A stretch of DNA of 14,888 bases from Akkermansia sp. (GTDB taxonomy: Bacteria > Verrucomicrobiota > Verrucomicrobiia > Verrucomicrobiales > Akkermansiaceae): NCBI GenBank assembly GCA_020047775.1, contig JAIFNK010000027.1:1-14888 (forward strand), read 5' to 3'. Under the pieces are notes generated by a model. The model did not search any database and was not told the origin of the DNA. It saw only the letters and a program-made list of their open reading frames with translations. Position numbers and translations under genes: made by a program. Each line of letters starts with the position of its first letter. The stretch's first letter is position 1. Shown here piece by piece: positions 1-8,325 of this stretch.

Positions 1-2091
1 ACCCCCCGCAGCCTTGCCAACTCCAACGCCGCAGGTGGCCAGTTCAAGACCCGTTACCACCACAACGACATCTCCTACTTCGGCATCCAGGACTGGGATG
101 TCGGCGGTTTTTACGTAGCCTTCTACGACGGCCAATTCGTGCGCATCGACCACAACCTCATCTCCGAGGGACGCGGCTTCATCTCGGCCGGCATCTATCT
201 CGATTACACCAAAAACTACATCATCCACCACAACGTGGTCTGGAACGTCGAGTGGGGCATCAAAGTCCACGGCGAAAGCGGCGGTGTCAACAACACCCTC
301 GTTTACAACAATACCTCCAGCGTCCGCAACCTCTCCTCCACCCCCTACGGCCCCTTTGCCATCGGCAACGGTGCAGGCGTGAACAACGGCACCGTCCTGC
401 GAAACAACCTGCTCACCCTCGTCACCCCGCCCGCCGCCAACGGCTACAACGCCATCTCCAGCGGCACATTTTCTGCAGCCGAGATCACTGCCAATCTCGC
501 CTGGGACGGTGTGGCCAACTCCGCCACCGATCCGCGCTTCGCCGCCGCCGCCGCCATCCTCGATGCCACAGTCGTCGATTACCAACTCCAGTCGGGATCC
601 GCCGCCATTGACGCGGGCACTCCCGTCGGCTCCTACGTCCGCGACGGCATCACCATTCCGGCCTTTCCCGATATCGTCACCGGCTCGGCACCGGATGCGG
701 GTGCTTATGAATTTGGTGTCGCCCGGTGGGCGTCCGGAGCCAATTCCACCATCCCGCCCACCGCCGCATCAGACTTGGCCGTCACCGCCAATTCCTCCAC
801 TCAGATCACCCTGGCTTGGACCGACAACGCAAGCAATGAAACGGGCTTCAAGGTCGAACGTAGTCCCAACGGCTCCAACGGATGGACTCAGATCGCGACC
901 CTCGCCGCCGATGCAGTCACCTACGCCGATAGCGGTCTCGCCTCCTCCACGACCTTTTACTACCGCCTCCGCGCCACCAATGCGACCGGTGACTCCGCCT
1001 ACTCCTCCATCGCCAACGCCACCACTCACGCGGCACCTCCTATTGTTTCCGTTGCTCGTTGGAGCCTCGACAACACCCTAGTCGCCGTGCCCACCACCTA
1101 CAACGGTACCACTTCTGGCACCCTCGCCTACGCCACCGGCCAAGTCGGCACCCATGCACTCTCGCTCGTCGGCACTAACCACGCCTCCACACCCTTCGTC
1201 GTCAATCCCACCTCCAACTTGACCCTTACCGCTTGGGTTCGTCTCACCGGCACCGGATCCACCAACCCCACCATCGTTCAACAACAAGATGGCAGCGGCA
1301 CCGGTCGCGGCTGGCTCTACCGCAACAGCACCAGCGGCAAACTCTGCACTTACCTAGGCAACGCCGAGACCGCCTCCTCCGGCACCGTGCCCCTCGACAC
1401 CTGGACCCACGTCGCCCTGGTCAACACCGGCGGCACACTCCAGCTCTACCTCAACGGAGTCGCCGACGGCTCCGCCTCCCGCACCATCGAGTCCTGCGTT
1501 GGTGCCATGCGTTTTGGTGCCCACAAATCACTCACCACCAACAACTGGATCGGTATGCTAGACGATGTCCGCATTTACGACACCGCTATCAGCGCCCCCC
1601 AACTCGCCGCCCTTTACGCAGAAACCTCGACCCGGCCCTCCGCACTCGTCACCTTCCGAGCCACCTACGGCCTCGCAGCCGACGGCTCCCAAGACACCGC
1701 CACCCCCGGCGGCGACGGCGTCGCGAACCTCTTCAAATACGCCTTCAACATGCTCGGAGGCGGCACGGGCCAAGCCTCCAGCCTCGCCACCCCCAACTCC
1801 TCCGTTCTCGCCCCCGCTGGCTCCGCCGGACTTCCCTTCGCATCCGTTGACACCAATGGCAATTTCCAGATCACCTACATCCGCCGCAAAGCCTCCTCCT
1901 CGCCCGCGCCCGGCATCTCCTACGCCGTCCAGTTTTCCAACGACCTCGGTGTCTCCCCCCCCTGGGTTGTCAACCCCTCCGCCACCGAAAGCGTCACCAG
2001 CCTCGACGGCATCTTCGAGCGCGTGACCGTCACCGATTCTGCCGTCGCCCCCGCCAAACGCTTCGCCCGCGTGAAAATCACCAATCCGTAA
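1..2091 (+). CDS. Secreted right-handed beta-helix protein with FN3, LamG and C-terminal module (5' partial)
   Basis: The frame is open from the first base, so the true start lies outside the window; the GTG at 139 is internal. Counting codons from base 1, residues 1 to about 240 have short Asn/His/Gly-rich repeats typical of right-handed parallel beta-helices (HHN, DHN, YNN and RNN turns). They close with SAAIDAG and DAGAYEFG, a motif pair common at the end of such domains. Residues about 252-345 form a fibronectin type III domain (ITLAWTDNASNETGFKVER). Residues about 351-539 form a LamG/concanavalin-like sandwich (LTAWVRL, WTHVALV, LYLNGV, DDVRIYD). Residues about 548-696 are the C-terminal module shared with the next two proteins. 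Beta-helix proteins of this kind are often polysaccharide lyases or epimerases, but no catalytic residues can be assigned here, so the activity is unknown. The next gene starts 66 bases downstream in the same direction. Confidence 0.9.
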   Translation, partial: TPRSLANSNAAGGQFKTRYHHNDISYFGIQDWDVGGFYVAFYDGQFVRIDHNLISEGRGFISAGIYLDYTKNYIIHHNVVWNVEWGIKVHGESGGVNNTLVYNNTSSVRNLSSTPYGPFAIGNGAGVNNGTVLRNNLLTLVTPPAANGYNAISSGTFSAAEITANLAWDGVANSATDPRFAAAAAILDATVVDYQLQSGSAAIDAGTPVGSYVRDGITIPAFPDIVTGSAPDAGAYEFGVARWASGANSTIPPTAASDLAVTANSSTQITLAWTDNASNETGFKVERSPNGSNGWTQIATLAADAVTYADSGLASSTTFYYRLRATNATGDSAYSSIANATTHAAPPIVSVARWSLDNTLVAVPTTYNGTTSGTLAYATGQVGTHALSLVGTNHASTPFVVNPTSNLTLTAWVRLTGTGSTNPTIVQQQDGSGTGRGWLYRNSTSGKLCTYLGNAETASSGTVPLDTWTHVALVNTGGTLQLYLNGVADGSASRTIESCVGAMRFGAHKSLTTNNWIGMLDDVRIYDTAISAPQLAALYAETSTRPSALVTFRATYGLAADGSQDTATPGGDGVANLFKYAFNMLGGGTGQASSLATPNSSVLAPAGSAGLPFASVDTNGNFQITYIRRKASSSPAPGISYAVQFSNDLGVSPPWVVNPSATESVTSLDGIFERVTVTDSAVAPAKRFARVKITNP
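1642..2088 (+). other. Shared C-terminal module, copy 1
   Basis: This encodes the last 149 residues of the beta-helix protein. The order is a TFRATYGL lead-in, a GGDGVANLFKYAFNMLG motif, a variable Ser/Ala-rich linker, FQITYIRRKASSSPAPGISY, VQFSNDL, and an ending KRFARVKITNP. Copies 2 and 3 keep the same order. Over the 41 bases that encode the GVANL-KYAFNMLG core, copies 1 and 3 differ at about six positions, so homology is visible at DNA level too. Related modules are widespread at the C-termini of exported Verrucomicrobiota proteins. A role in sorting or anchoring is inference. Confidence 0.8.
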
Positions 2092-2157
2092 ACATCGCCC
2101 GCTCCGTCACGACCCAATTTCCGATCCCACCAATCCAGAATTTCAGAAAACCACTAA

Positions 2158-5100
2158 ATGTCATTAAGAGCCCGTCTCACTTCCGTCTTCGCGTTGTTGC
2201 TCACCGCCCTGCCTGCCACCGCCCAAGTTGGCGGAGGTATCACCGGAGGCTGCCTCGTCGGCGAGTATTTTGCCAACGCCGATCTCGCCGGCTCGCCGGC
2301 CTTTAATCGCCGCGAGTTGCGCCTCGACTTCGACTGGGGCACCGTTCTCCCCATCGGCGGCTCGAACGATCCGCGCTTCAAATCCGTGCCGACCGACAAC
2401 TTCTCCGCCCGCTACACCGGCAAGGTCATCGCCGCCTTCACCGAGACCTACACCTTCAAGGTCGTCGCCAACGACGGCGCACGCCTCTTCATCCGACCCG
2501 AGGGCGGCTCCTCGTGGACGACCCTCATCGACCAATGGTCCGCCGCCGGCACTTACACCGCCACTTCCGCGCTGGTCAAAGGCACCCGCTACGAGATCAA
2601 GGTCGAATACCGCGAACTCACCGGCACCGCCGCGCTGCGCCTGCTGTGGTCGAGCGCGAGCACGCCCGAGGAGATCATCGACCCGATCATGAACCAGGGT
2701 TTCAACATCACCTTTTGGGGCCAGCTATACGCCGACACCGCCAAGAGCATGCGCAACACCTGGGACGCCAATGGCAACGGCCCCGTGACCACGGATGTCA
2801 ACGGTTGGCCGCAGAACGACGCTGCAATCTATATTCAGGAATCCATGAACGTCGGGCTCGATTTTGACCCGCTGACGGCCGGCACCACCCACTTCTCGTT
2901 CAAGGGGCGGGGCGAAGTCTCGTTGCAGGGCAATTTCTCCAGCAGCTCGGCGGTGGTCACCTACAATGCCGCCACCAACACCTCGTCCGGCACGTTTACC
3001 ATGGCTTCAAATGGCTGGAACGCATCCAACATCAGGTTCACCAACACCGACCGCGACGGCCAGCTCCCCGTCCGGAAAAACGGCATCACCGACCTCAAAA
3101 TGATGCGTCCCACCGTCCCCGGCGGCTCCACGCCTTACCCCGCCGGCACCATTTTCATCGACCAGGCCCGCGCTGCGGTCGGCAAGTTCACCAACCTGCG
3201 CGTCAACCTGAACAACGCCAACGCCGAACGCCACTGGAGCGACCGCACCTTGCCCACCTATTTCAACCAATCCGTCGGCAAGAGCACCAAGAACTACTAC
3301 ACATACTCCGGCGGCGTGGACCCGAATCCCGGCGACAACAACAACTATCAATCGTGGGAATACTCGGTCATGTTGGCCAATGAGACCGGAGCGGATCTGT
3401 TCATCAATATCCCCGCCATGGCTTCCGGTTGGTCGCCGGCCGACACCACCAGCTACGTTTACAAGCTCGCCCAGCTCATCCGCTACGGCTCCGACGGCGT
3501 GAACCCCTACAGCGCCCCGACGGCCAACCCCGCCTATCCGCCGCTCAACCCGAACCTGCGGGTTTACGTCGAGATTTCCAACGAACTCTGGAACTCCTTC
3601 GGTGCCGCCTTCCGCCAGTATTTCGACATGAACGAAATGATGAAGGTGGATGCCCGCACCGCCCTTGGCAGCCCGACGGCCGACGATCTCGTGGACACCC
3701 ACGCGCGGCCTGCCGATTTTTCGATTCTCAATTTCGACAACCTGTCCACCGCCGTCGATGGCAATGGCAACTTCGTCAGCGGCAACGACTGGCGCATGCG
3801 TAAGATCATCCTGCGCGCCATCCAGGCCAGCAACATCTTCCGCAGCGTCTGGGGCGACGCCCAAATGGGCACCCGCGTCCGCCCGCTCTACCAGTGGCAG
3901 TATGAGAATGCCAATAACACCGCCAGCTCGCCGATGAAGTTCGCCGACGACTACTTCAACAACGGCGACGGCGGCAACCACGTGGCCACCCCGCATCCCC
4001 TGAACTACTTCATCTGGGGCGGCGGCGGCGCTTCCTACTACGGCGCGGTCAATGGCTACGGCGTCACCGACCAGCTCACCAACCCTAGTTTCGAGACCCC
4101 CGTCCGGCCCACCGGCTACAGCGCCGCCCCCGCCGGCTCCGGCTGGACCTTCACCGGCACCGCCGGCATCGCCCGCGACGCCGGTGCCGGCGACGACATC
4201 CCGCCCGGCTGGGCGGGTTCGCCCCAGTGCGGCTACATCGCCGGCACCGGCTCGATGTCCATGCAGGTCACCATCCCCGCCACCCAGACCTTCAACAGCT
4301 ATGCCTTCGTCTTCAAGGCCTTGAACCGCCTCAAAAACGGCGCAACCACCCCCGACACCCAGAAACTGCGGCTTTACGTCAATGGCGTGCTCACGGAGTG
4401 GAGATCCTTCAACCAGTCCAGCGGCTACACTCCCACCGCCTACGACGCCGGCAACCCCTGGAATTCCCTGGTCGTCTTTTGGTCGCCATCGACCCCGTAT
4501 TACTCCTCCGGCACCTTCACCGCCGCCCCCGGCACCACCATCACCTTGCGCATCGAAGGCAGCGCCGCCGCCGATCAAATCGCCTTCCTCGAAGACGTCC
4601 GCCTGGCCTCGGTGGACCGCACCTTCGCCGACGGCATGCCCGGCGGTGGCGAGGCCAACGGCCAGCCCGCCGGCTCCGGCTATCAGAGCGGGCTCAACGT
4701 CCAGGCCTCGTGGGCCTTCGCCTACGGTTTGAAATACACCACCTACGAGGGCGGATGGTCGCTCGGTGGCGACACCGGCGGCACCCCGTTGCAGAATACC
4801 GGGAAATTCCAATCCACGGAAGCCGCCGTGGCCAACACCAAGGCGATCAACATGTTCCACCAGGCCGGCGGCTACCTGAACACCTTCGGCACCTACAGCC
4901 TGTGGCCGCAATGGGGCGAAGCCGGCAGCGAAGAGGGTCTGCTGAATGTTTCCCAGTATCCGCTCATCTATTCCCAAGACGAGCGCATGAACAACCTGCG
5001 CGCCGAGCCCGCCAACGGCGTGTTCCTGCCCAACCATCTCGTCCTCGGCAACGCCTCCCTGGCCGACGGCGTCAGCGGCAACGTCACCGGGCGCAACTGG

Positions 5101-6639
5101 GTGAGTTGGAATGCCATCACCACCACCAGCAGCGACTACAACATCACCATCAACACCGGCACCGGCGGCAGCGCCCAGCTCTGGGTGGACGGTCTGCCCG
5201 TGGGTGCCGCGTTTACCACCGGTAGCGCCGTCACCCGCTCCGCCCTCCTGCCCAAAGGCATCCACAGCGTCCGGCTTCAGGGAATCAGTGGCAGCTATGC
5301 CCTTCAATCCATCTCTCTGGCCATTCCGGGCGCACCCGCCGCACCGGCCATCACGAGCATCACGGACGGCAGCGGTTCCAAAACCATCACCTGGTCCGCC
5401 GTCTCCGGAGCCACCGGCTACATCATTCGCTGGGGTGTGGACAAAGGCATTTACCTTGAGAGCGCGGACGTGACGAGCGGCACCACCCGTACTCTCACCG
5501 GCCTGAGCCACGACCAGACCTATTACTTCACCGTCGCCGCCTATAACGCCAACGGCCTCGGCCTGCCCTCCGCTGAAGTAGGCAGCACCTCCCTGGTGGA
5601 CGGCCAGTCCGGCCACCTCGCCCGCTGGGAGTTTGCCGGAACTACCGGCAACGAGGCCACCATGCCGCCCACTGCCAGCACCTCACGCCTAGTCATCGGG
5701 AGTCTCGCCCGCGGCCCCGGACTGGTGCTTTCCGGATACGGTCTCACCTACACCGCCGACAGCTTCGCCTACCAGCAGTCCGGCTCCACCGGCTCGACCA
5801 CTGCGGCAGCGGCCTTGAGCCTCGGTCACTACACGCAATTCACGGTCACCCCCGTGTCCGGCACCACCGTGAGCATCAGCAGCCTGCTCTACGCGCCCTA
5901 CTGGCAGAACACCGCCCCGGCCCTGGCGAACATCGGCATCGCCTACAGCATCAACGGCGGCGCGTTCACCATTGCCCCCGTCACCGGCACGCCGGGTTCC
6001 AACAACGGCACCCCGCTCACCGGCACGTTCACTGGAATCGCCGCGTTGCAAAACCTCACGGTGCCCGTCACCTTCCTCCTGCTTCATCCCAGCCTCGGCG
6101 AATATTCCTTCGCAGGCATCGGCCGCAACACGAACCTCGATGACATCGTTCTGTTTGGCAGCGTGAACAACTCGTCTGCGTCCACCGCTCTAGCTTCATT
6201 CCGCACGGCAAACAGCTTGGCCGCAAATGGCTCTCAAGACATGCTCACCCCTGCCGATGACGGTGTGGCCAACCTGCTCAAATATGCATTCAACATGCTC
6301 GGTTCCGGGGCAGGACAGGGGAGCACGCTCGCCACGCCCAACGCCGATACTCTCACGGCGTCAGGCACAGCAGGCCTGCCGCTCGTCGGATTGGAAGCCG
6401 GAACGGACAAGCTCCAGATCACCTACATTCGCCGCAAGGCGACCGCCTCCCCTGCACCCGGCATCACCTACACCGTCCAGTTCTCCAACGATCTCGGCGA
6501 GTCTGATTCCTGGGCGGCCAACCCTTCGGCAACCGGGAGCGTCACCTCCCTCGACACCACATTCGAGCGCGTTTCCATCACCGACTCCTTCACCCTAGCC
6601 AGCCGGCGTTTCGTCCGGGTCCGCGTCTCAACCCTTTAG
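2158..6639 (+). CDS. Secreted PA14 / clan GH-A-like glycoside hydrolase with inserted beta-sandwich, FN3 and C-terminal module
   Basis: The protein has 1493 residues. The ATG at 2158 is chosen because it starts a clear signal peptide (hydrophobic residues 10-20, cleavage near ATA|Q at 22/23). A PA14 domain spans about 33-172 (GEYFAN, YTFKVVANDGARLFI, LRLLWSS). The region from about 175 to 1055 looks like a divergent TIM-barrel glycosidase. VEISNELWNS places Glu476 where clan GH-A enzymes have the acid/base, and YTTYEGGW places Glu864 where they have the nucleophile. About 388 residues separate the two, because a beta-sandwich (about 640-820, starting NPSFETP and ending LEDVRLAS) appears to be inserted. 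FN3 follows at about 1058-1145, an unclassified sandwich at about 1154-1335, and the C-terminal module at 1344-1493. I cannot assign a GH family, so the substrate is unknown. It is probably exported to act on a polysaccharide. No clear Shine-Dalgarno sequence precedes the start. Confidence 0.88.
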   Translation: MSLRARLTSVFALLLTALPATAQVGGGITGGCLVGEYFANADLAGSPAFNRRELRLDFDWGTVLPIGGSNDPRFKSVPTDNFSARYTGKVIAAFTETYTFKVVANDGARLFIRPEGGSSWTTLIDQWSAAGTYTATSALVKGTRYEIKVEYRELTGTAALRLLWSSASTPEEIIDPIMNQGFNITFWGQLYADTAKSMRNTWDANGNGPVTTDVNGWPQNDAAIYIQESMNVGLDFDPLTAGTTHFSFKGRGEVSLQGNFSSSSAVVTYNAATNTSSGTFTMASNGWNASNIRFTNTDRDGQLPVRKNGITDLKMMRPTVPGGSTPYPAGTIFIDQARAAVGKFTNLRVNLNNANAERHWSDRTLPTYFNQSVGKSTKNYYTYSGGVDPNPGDNNNYQSWEYSVMLANETGADLFINIPAMASGWSPADTTSYVYKLAQLIRYGSDGVNPYSAPTANPAYPPLNPNLRVYVEISNELWNSFGAAFRQYFDMNEMMKVDARTALGSPTADDLVDTHARPADFSILNFDNLSTAVDGNGNFVSGNDWRMRKIILRAIQASNIFRSVWGDAQMGTRVRPLYQWQYENANNTASSPMKFADDYFNNGDGGNHVATPHPLNYFIWGGGGASYYGAVNGYGVTDQLTNPSFETPVRPTGYSAAPAGSGWTFTGTAGIARDAGAGDDIPPGWAGSPQCGYIAGTGSMSMQVTIPATQTFNSYAFVFKALNRLKNGATTPDTQKLRLYVNGVLTEWRSFNQSSGYTPTAYDAGNPWNSLVVFWSPSTPYYSSGTFTAAPGTTITLRIEGSAAADQIAFLEDVRLASVDRTFADGMPGGGEANGQPAGSGYQSGLNVQASWAFAYGLKYTTYEGGWSLGGDTGGTPLQNTGKFQSTEAAVANTKAINMFHQAGGYLNTFGTYSLWPQWGEAGSEEGLLNVSQYPLIYSQDERMNNLRAEPANGVFLPNHLVLGNASLADGVSGNVTGRNWVSWNAITTTSSDYNITINTGTGGSAQLWVDGLPVGAAFTTGSAVTRSALLPKGIHSVRLQGISGSYALQSISLAIPGAPAAPAITSITDGSGSKTITWSAVSGATGYIIRWGVDKGIYLESADVTSGTTRTLTGLSHDQTYYFTVAAYNANGLGLPSAEVGSTSLVDGQSGHLARWEFAGTTGNEATMPPTASTSRLVIGSLARGPGLVLSGYGLTYTADSFAYQQSGSTGSTTAAAALSLGHYTQFTVTPVSGTTVSISSLLYAPYWQNTAPALANIGIAYSINGGAFTIAPVTGTPGSNNGTPLTGTFTGIAALQNLTVPVTFLLLHPSLGEYSFAGIGRNTNLDDIVLFGSVNNSSASTALASFRTANSLAANGSQDMLTPADDGVANLLKYAFNMLGSGAGQGSTLATPNADTLTASGTAGLPLVGLEAGTDKLQITYIRRKATASPAPGITYTVQFSNDLGESDSWAANPSATGSVTSLDTTFERVSITDSFTLASRRFVRVRVSTL
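6187..6636 (+). other. Shared C-terminal module, copy 2
   Basis: These are the last 150 residues of the PA14/GH-A-like protein. The lead-in is SFRTANSLAANGSQD, then DDGVANLLKYAFNMLG, a variable linker with the conserved TAGLPL, LQITYIRRKATASPAPGITY, VQFSNDL, TFERVSITDS, and the ending RRFVRVRVSTL. It aligns end to end with copy 1 without needing large gaps. Confidence 0.8.
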
Positions 6640-6768
6640 CCCGCATTTCTCATGGGATCCGCAGCGCGAGCAGTTCATTGGCAATGACGAGTCCAACCGT
6701 CTGCGGCGGCGGCCTATGCACAACGGCTGGCATATCTAACCTATTTGATCAAACAACCCGATGTCCCT

Positions 6769-8325
6769 ATGAACCGATTGATCCTACCCCTATGCGCGGC
6801 CATCTGTCTGGTCATTCCGGCGCACGCACAGTCCACCTCGCTGCCTGCGGATCGTGGACGCGTCACCGTGGCCAGCATTCCGGACCCATACGGCGGTTCG
6901 AACTTGAAAGTGCTCCGCACAGATTCCAATACGCCGCTGCGGGCGGGCACCGCGTGGATTTGGGAAAAGCAGGGGCAGGAGGAGCCGGCGTCCTATTACG
7001 TCTCCATGCGGGCGAAAGGCTTGAATGCTGTGCGCATGATTCTCTTCGATACCTGGGAGGTGGAGGCATACACACCGGGTCCGCTCTTTACGCCGACCGA
7101 CTGGAATGACGCTGCTTATCGCACGCGGCAACTGGCCCGCATGGAGCGCGCGGTGAACTATGCATCCGCAAATGGGATGTATATCATCATCAATTCTCAC
7201 AACAAAATCCCCAACTACAACGAAACTTACGTCAATGCGCTTTGGACTCATGTCGCGCCCTATTTTGCCAACCGCACGCACGTCCTTTACGAATTGTCCA
7301 ATGAACCGATGAGCGGCATCGGTACCGACGGCGACATGGATATGGGAGGCAATGCTCAAAATTCGCCGCGTCTTCAAGCGCTCAAGCGCGGTTACGATAT
7401 CGCACGTGCCGGAGCGCCGAATACACACCTCATGATTCTCACTCCGCCAGGTATCAATGACAGTGCTCGCGGCACGGGTATGGGAAACCTCGCTGCCAGC
7501 TTTGCCGCTCTGCCCGGAACGACAGTGGATTGGACGAAGACCTCCGTGGCCTATCATCTTTACAACAATGACGCCGCCTACGGTGTCGCCAACAATGCCG
7601 CCAATCTTCGCAACCTCCACTCGCGCTTTCCTGCATGGCCATCCGAAAACGCTTTTCCGCCTGGCAATTTTCCCAGTGCCAACGGACTTGATCAATGGCG
7701 CTCCACGCCCTTTCCCATCAATGGCGTGAACGATCTCTGGGTGAATCAAACGTGCGAGCGGCTCGGGCTGGGCTGGGCGATGTGGTTCATGAATGGACAG
7801 AGCCAACTGGATACCAACTGGCCGATCATGATGGCCGATGCCAATGCCAAGGGCTGGAACTGGACGCCCGACCCTCTCACTGCGGCACCCTCAGCCTCTC
7901 CTGCTGACGGCAACATCACGGGTCCTGTTACCGTCTCCCTGAGTTCTTCCACACCGGGAGCCAGCATTCGCTACACCCTCGACGGCAGTGCTCCGTCGCC
8001 CACGCTCGGCACGCTTTACACCGGCACGCCGATCTCCATTTCCGCCACCACCACGCTCCGCGCCATGCCTTCGGTAGCAGCCTCCCGACGAGCGCCACGA
8101 GCACGTTTGTCTACACCCTCGTCATTCCGGTGTCCAACGTGCGGGTCAACGCCGGCGGCCCCGCCGTGGGCGTTTTCGCGGCGGACAGCGGGTTTTCGAC
8201 CAGCAATATCCAAGGCACGGGTGCGACCGTCACCACGGCGGGAGTCACGAACGCCGCCCCGGCTTCGCTCTACGATACCGAGCGCTGGAACTCGGGTTCT
8301 CTCACTTACACCAGTCCCGTACTGA
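6769..8325 (+). CDS. Secreted GH5-family-like endoglycanase, 5' part of a frameshifted gene
   Basis: The in-frame TTG at 6745 lies 24 bases upstream, but the ATG at 6769 is preferred because it begins a compact signal peptide (MNRLILPLCAAICLVIPAHA|Q). The catalytic domain spans about residues 25-370 and carries GH5 signs: MYIIINSHN, HVLYELSNEP with the acid/base Glu179, and WAMWFMNG on the last strand. Glu293 in FPAWPSENAFP is the likely nucleophile. Residues from about 372 begin a CHB_HEX_C-type module (GASIRYTLDGSAPSP). The natural frame is lost after Met433 (ATG at 8065-8067). The remaining 85 or so residues to 8325 are Arg/Pro/Ser-rich out-of-frame translation. The true continuation is in the +2 frame (8070-9059), giving an ancestral protein of about 763 residues. 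The catalytic domain is complete, so a truncated active enzyme is possible. It probably cleaves beta-linked glucan or mannan; the substrate cannot be told. Confidence 0.85.
   Translation: MNRLILPLCAAICLVIPAHAQSTSLPADRGRVTVASIPDPYGGSNLKVLRTDSNTPLRAGTAWIWEKQGQEEPASYYVSMRAKGLNAVRMILFDTWEVEAYTPGPLFTPTDWNDAAYRTRQLARMERAVNYASANGMYIIINSHNKIPNYNETYVNALWTHVAPYFANRTHVLYELSNEPMSGIGTDGDMDMGGNAQNSPRLQALKRGYDIARAGAPNTHLMILTPPGINDSARGTGMGNLAASFAALPGTTVDWTKTSVAYHLYNNDAAYGVANNAANLRNLHSRFPAWPSENAFPPGNFPSANGLDQWRSTPFPINGVNDLWVNQTCERLGLGWAMWFMNGQSQLDTNWPIMMADANAKGWNWTPDPLTAAPSASPADGNITGPVTVSLSSSTPGASIRYTLDGSAPSPTLGTLYTGTPISISATTTLRAMPSVAASRRAPRARLSTPSSFRCPTCGSTPAAPPWAFSRRTAGFRPAISKARVRPSPRRESRTPPRLRSTIPSAGTRVLSLTPVPY
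8065..8072 (+). other. Frameshift site splitting the GH5 gene
   Basis: The upstream frame reads TTLRAM and the downstream frame reads AFGSSLPTSATSTFVYTL, which together continue one CHB_HEX-type module. Adding one G after the ATG at 8065-8067 (GG instead of G) restores a single open frame from 6769 to 9059. No slippery heptamer is visible, so this is a one-base deletion or a sequencing or assembly error rather than programmed frameshifting. Confidence 0.85.

Noticed and set aside
2164..2535. Several short plus- and minus-strand open frames rich in Arg/Pro/Ser across 250-6600
   Set aside because: All overlap strong genes in other frames and show only the biased composition of out-of-frame GC-rich DNA.
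3007..5616. Long open frame of 869 codons on the minus strand, antisense to the PA14/GH-A-like gene
   Set aside because: Its product is low-complexity Gly/Val/Ala-rich sequence with no domain, as expected opposite a GC-rich gene with C-rich third positions. The plus strand has a signal peptide and clear domains.
6790..7806. Open frame of 338 codons on the minus strand, antisense to the GH5-like gene
   Set aside because: No recognisable motifs and no start context. The plus frame holds the GH5 catalytic motifs.
8060..8080. Programmed ribosomal frameshift in the GH5 gene
   Set aside because: No slippery heptamer or clear downstream pseudoknot. A single missing G explains the shift more simply.
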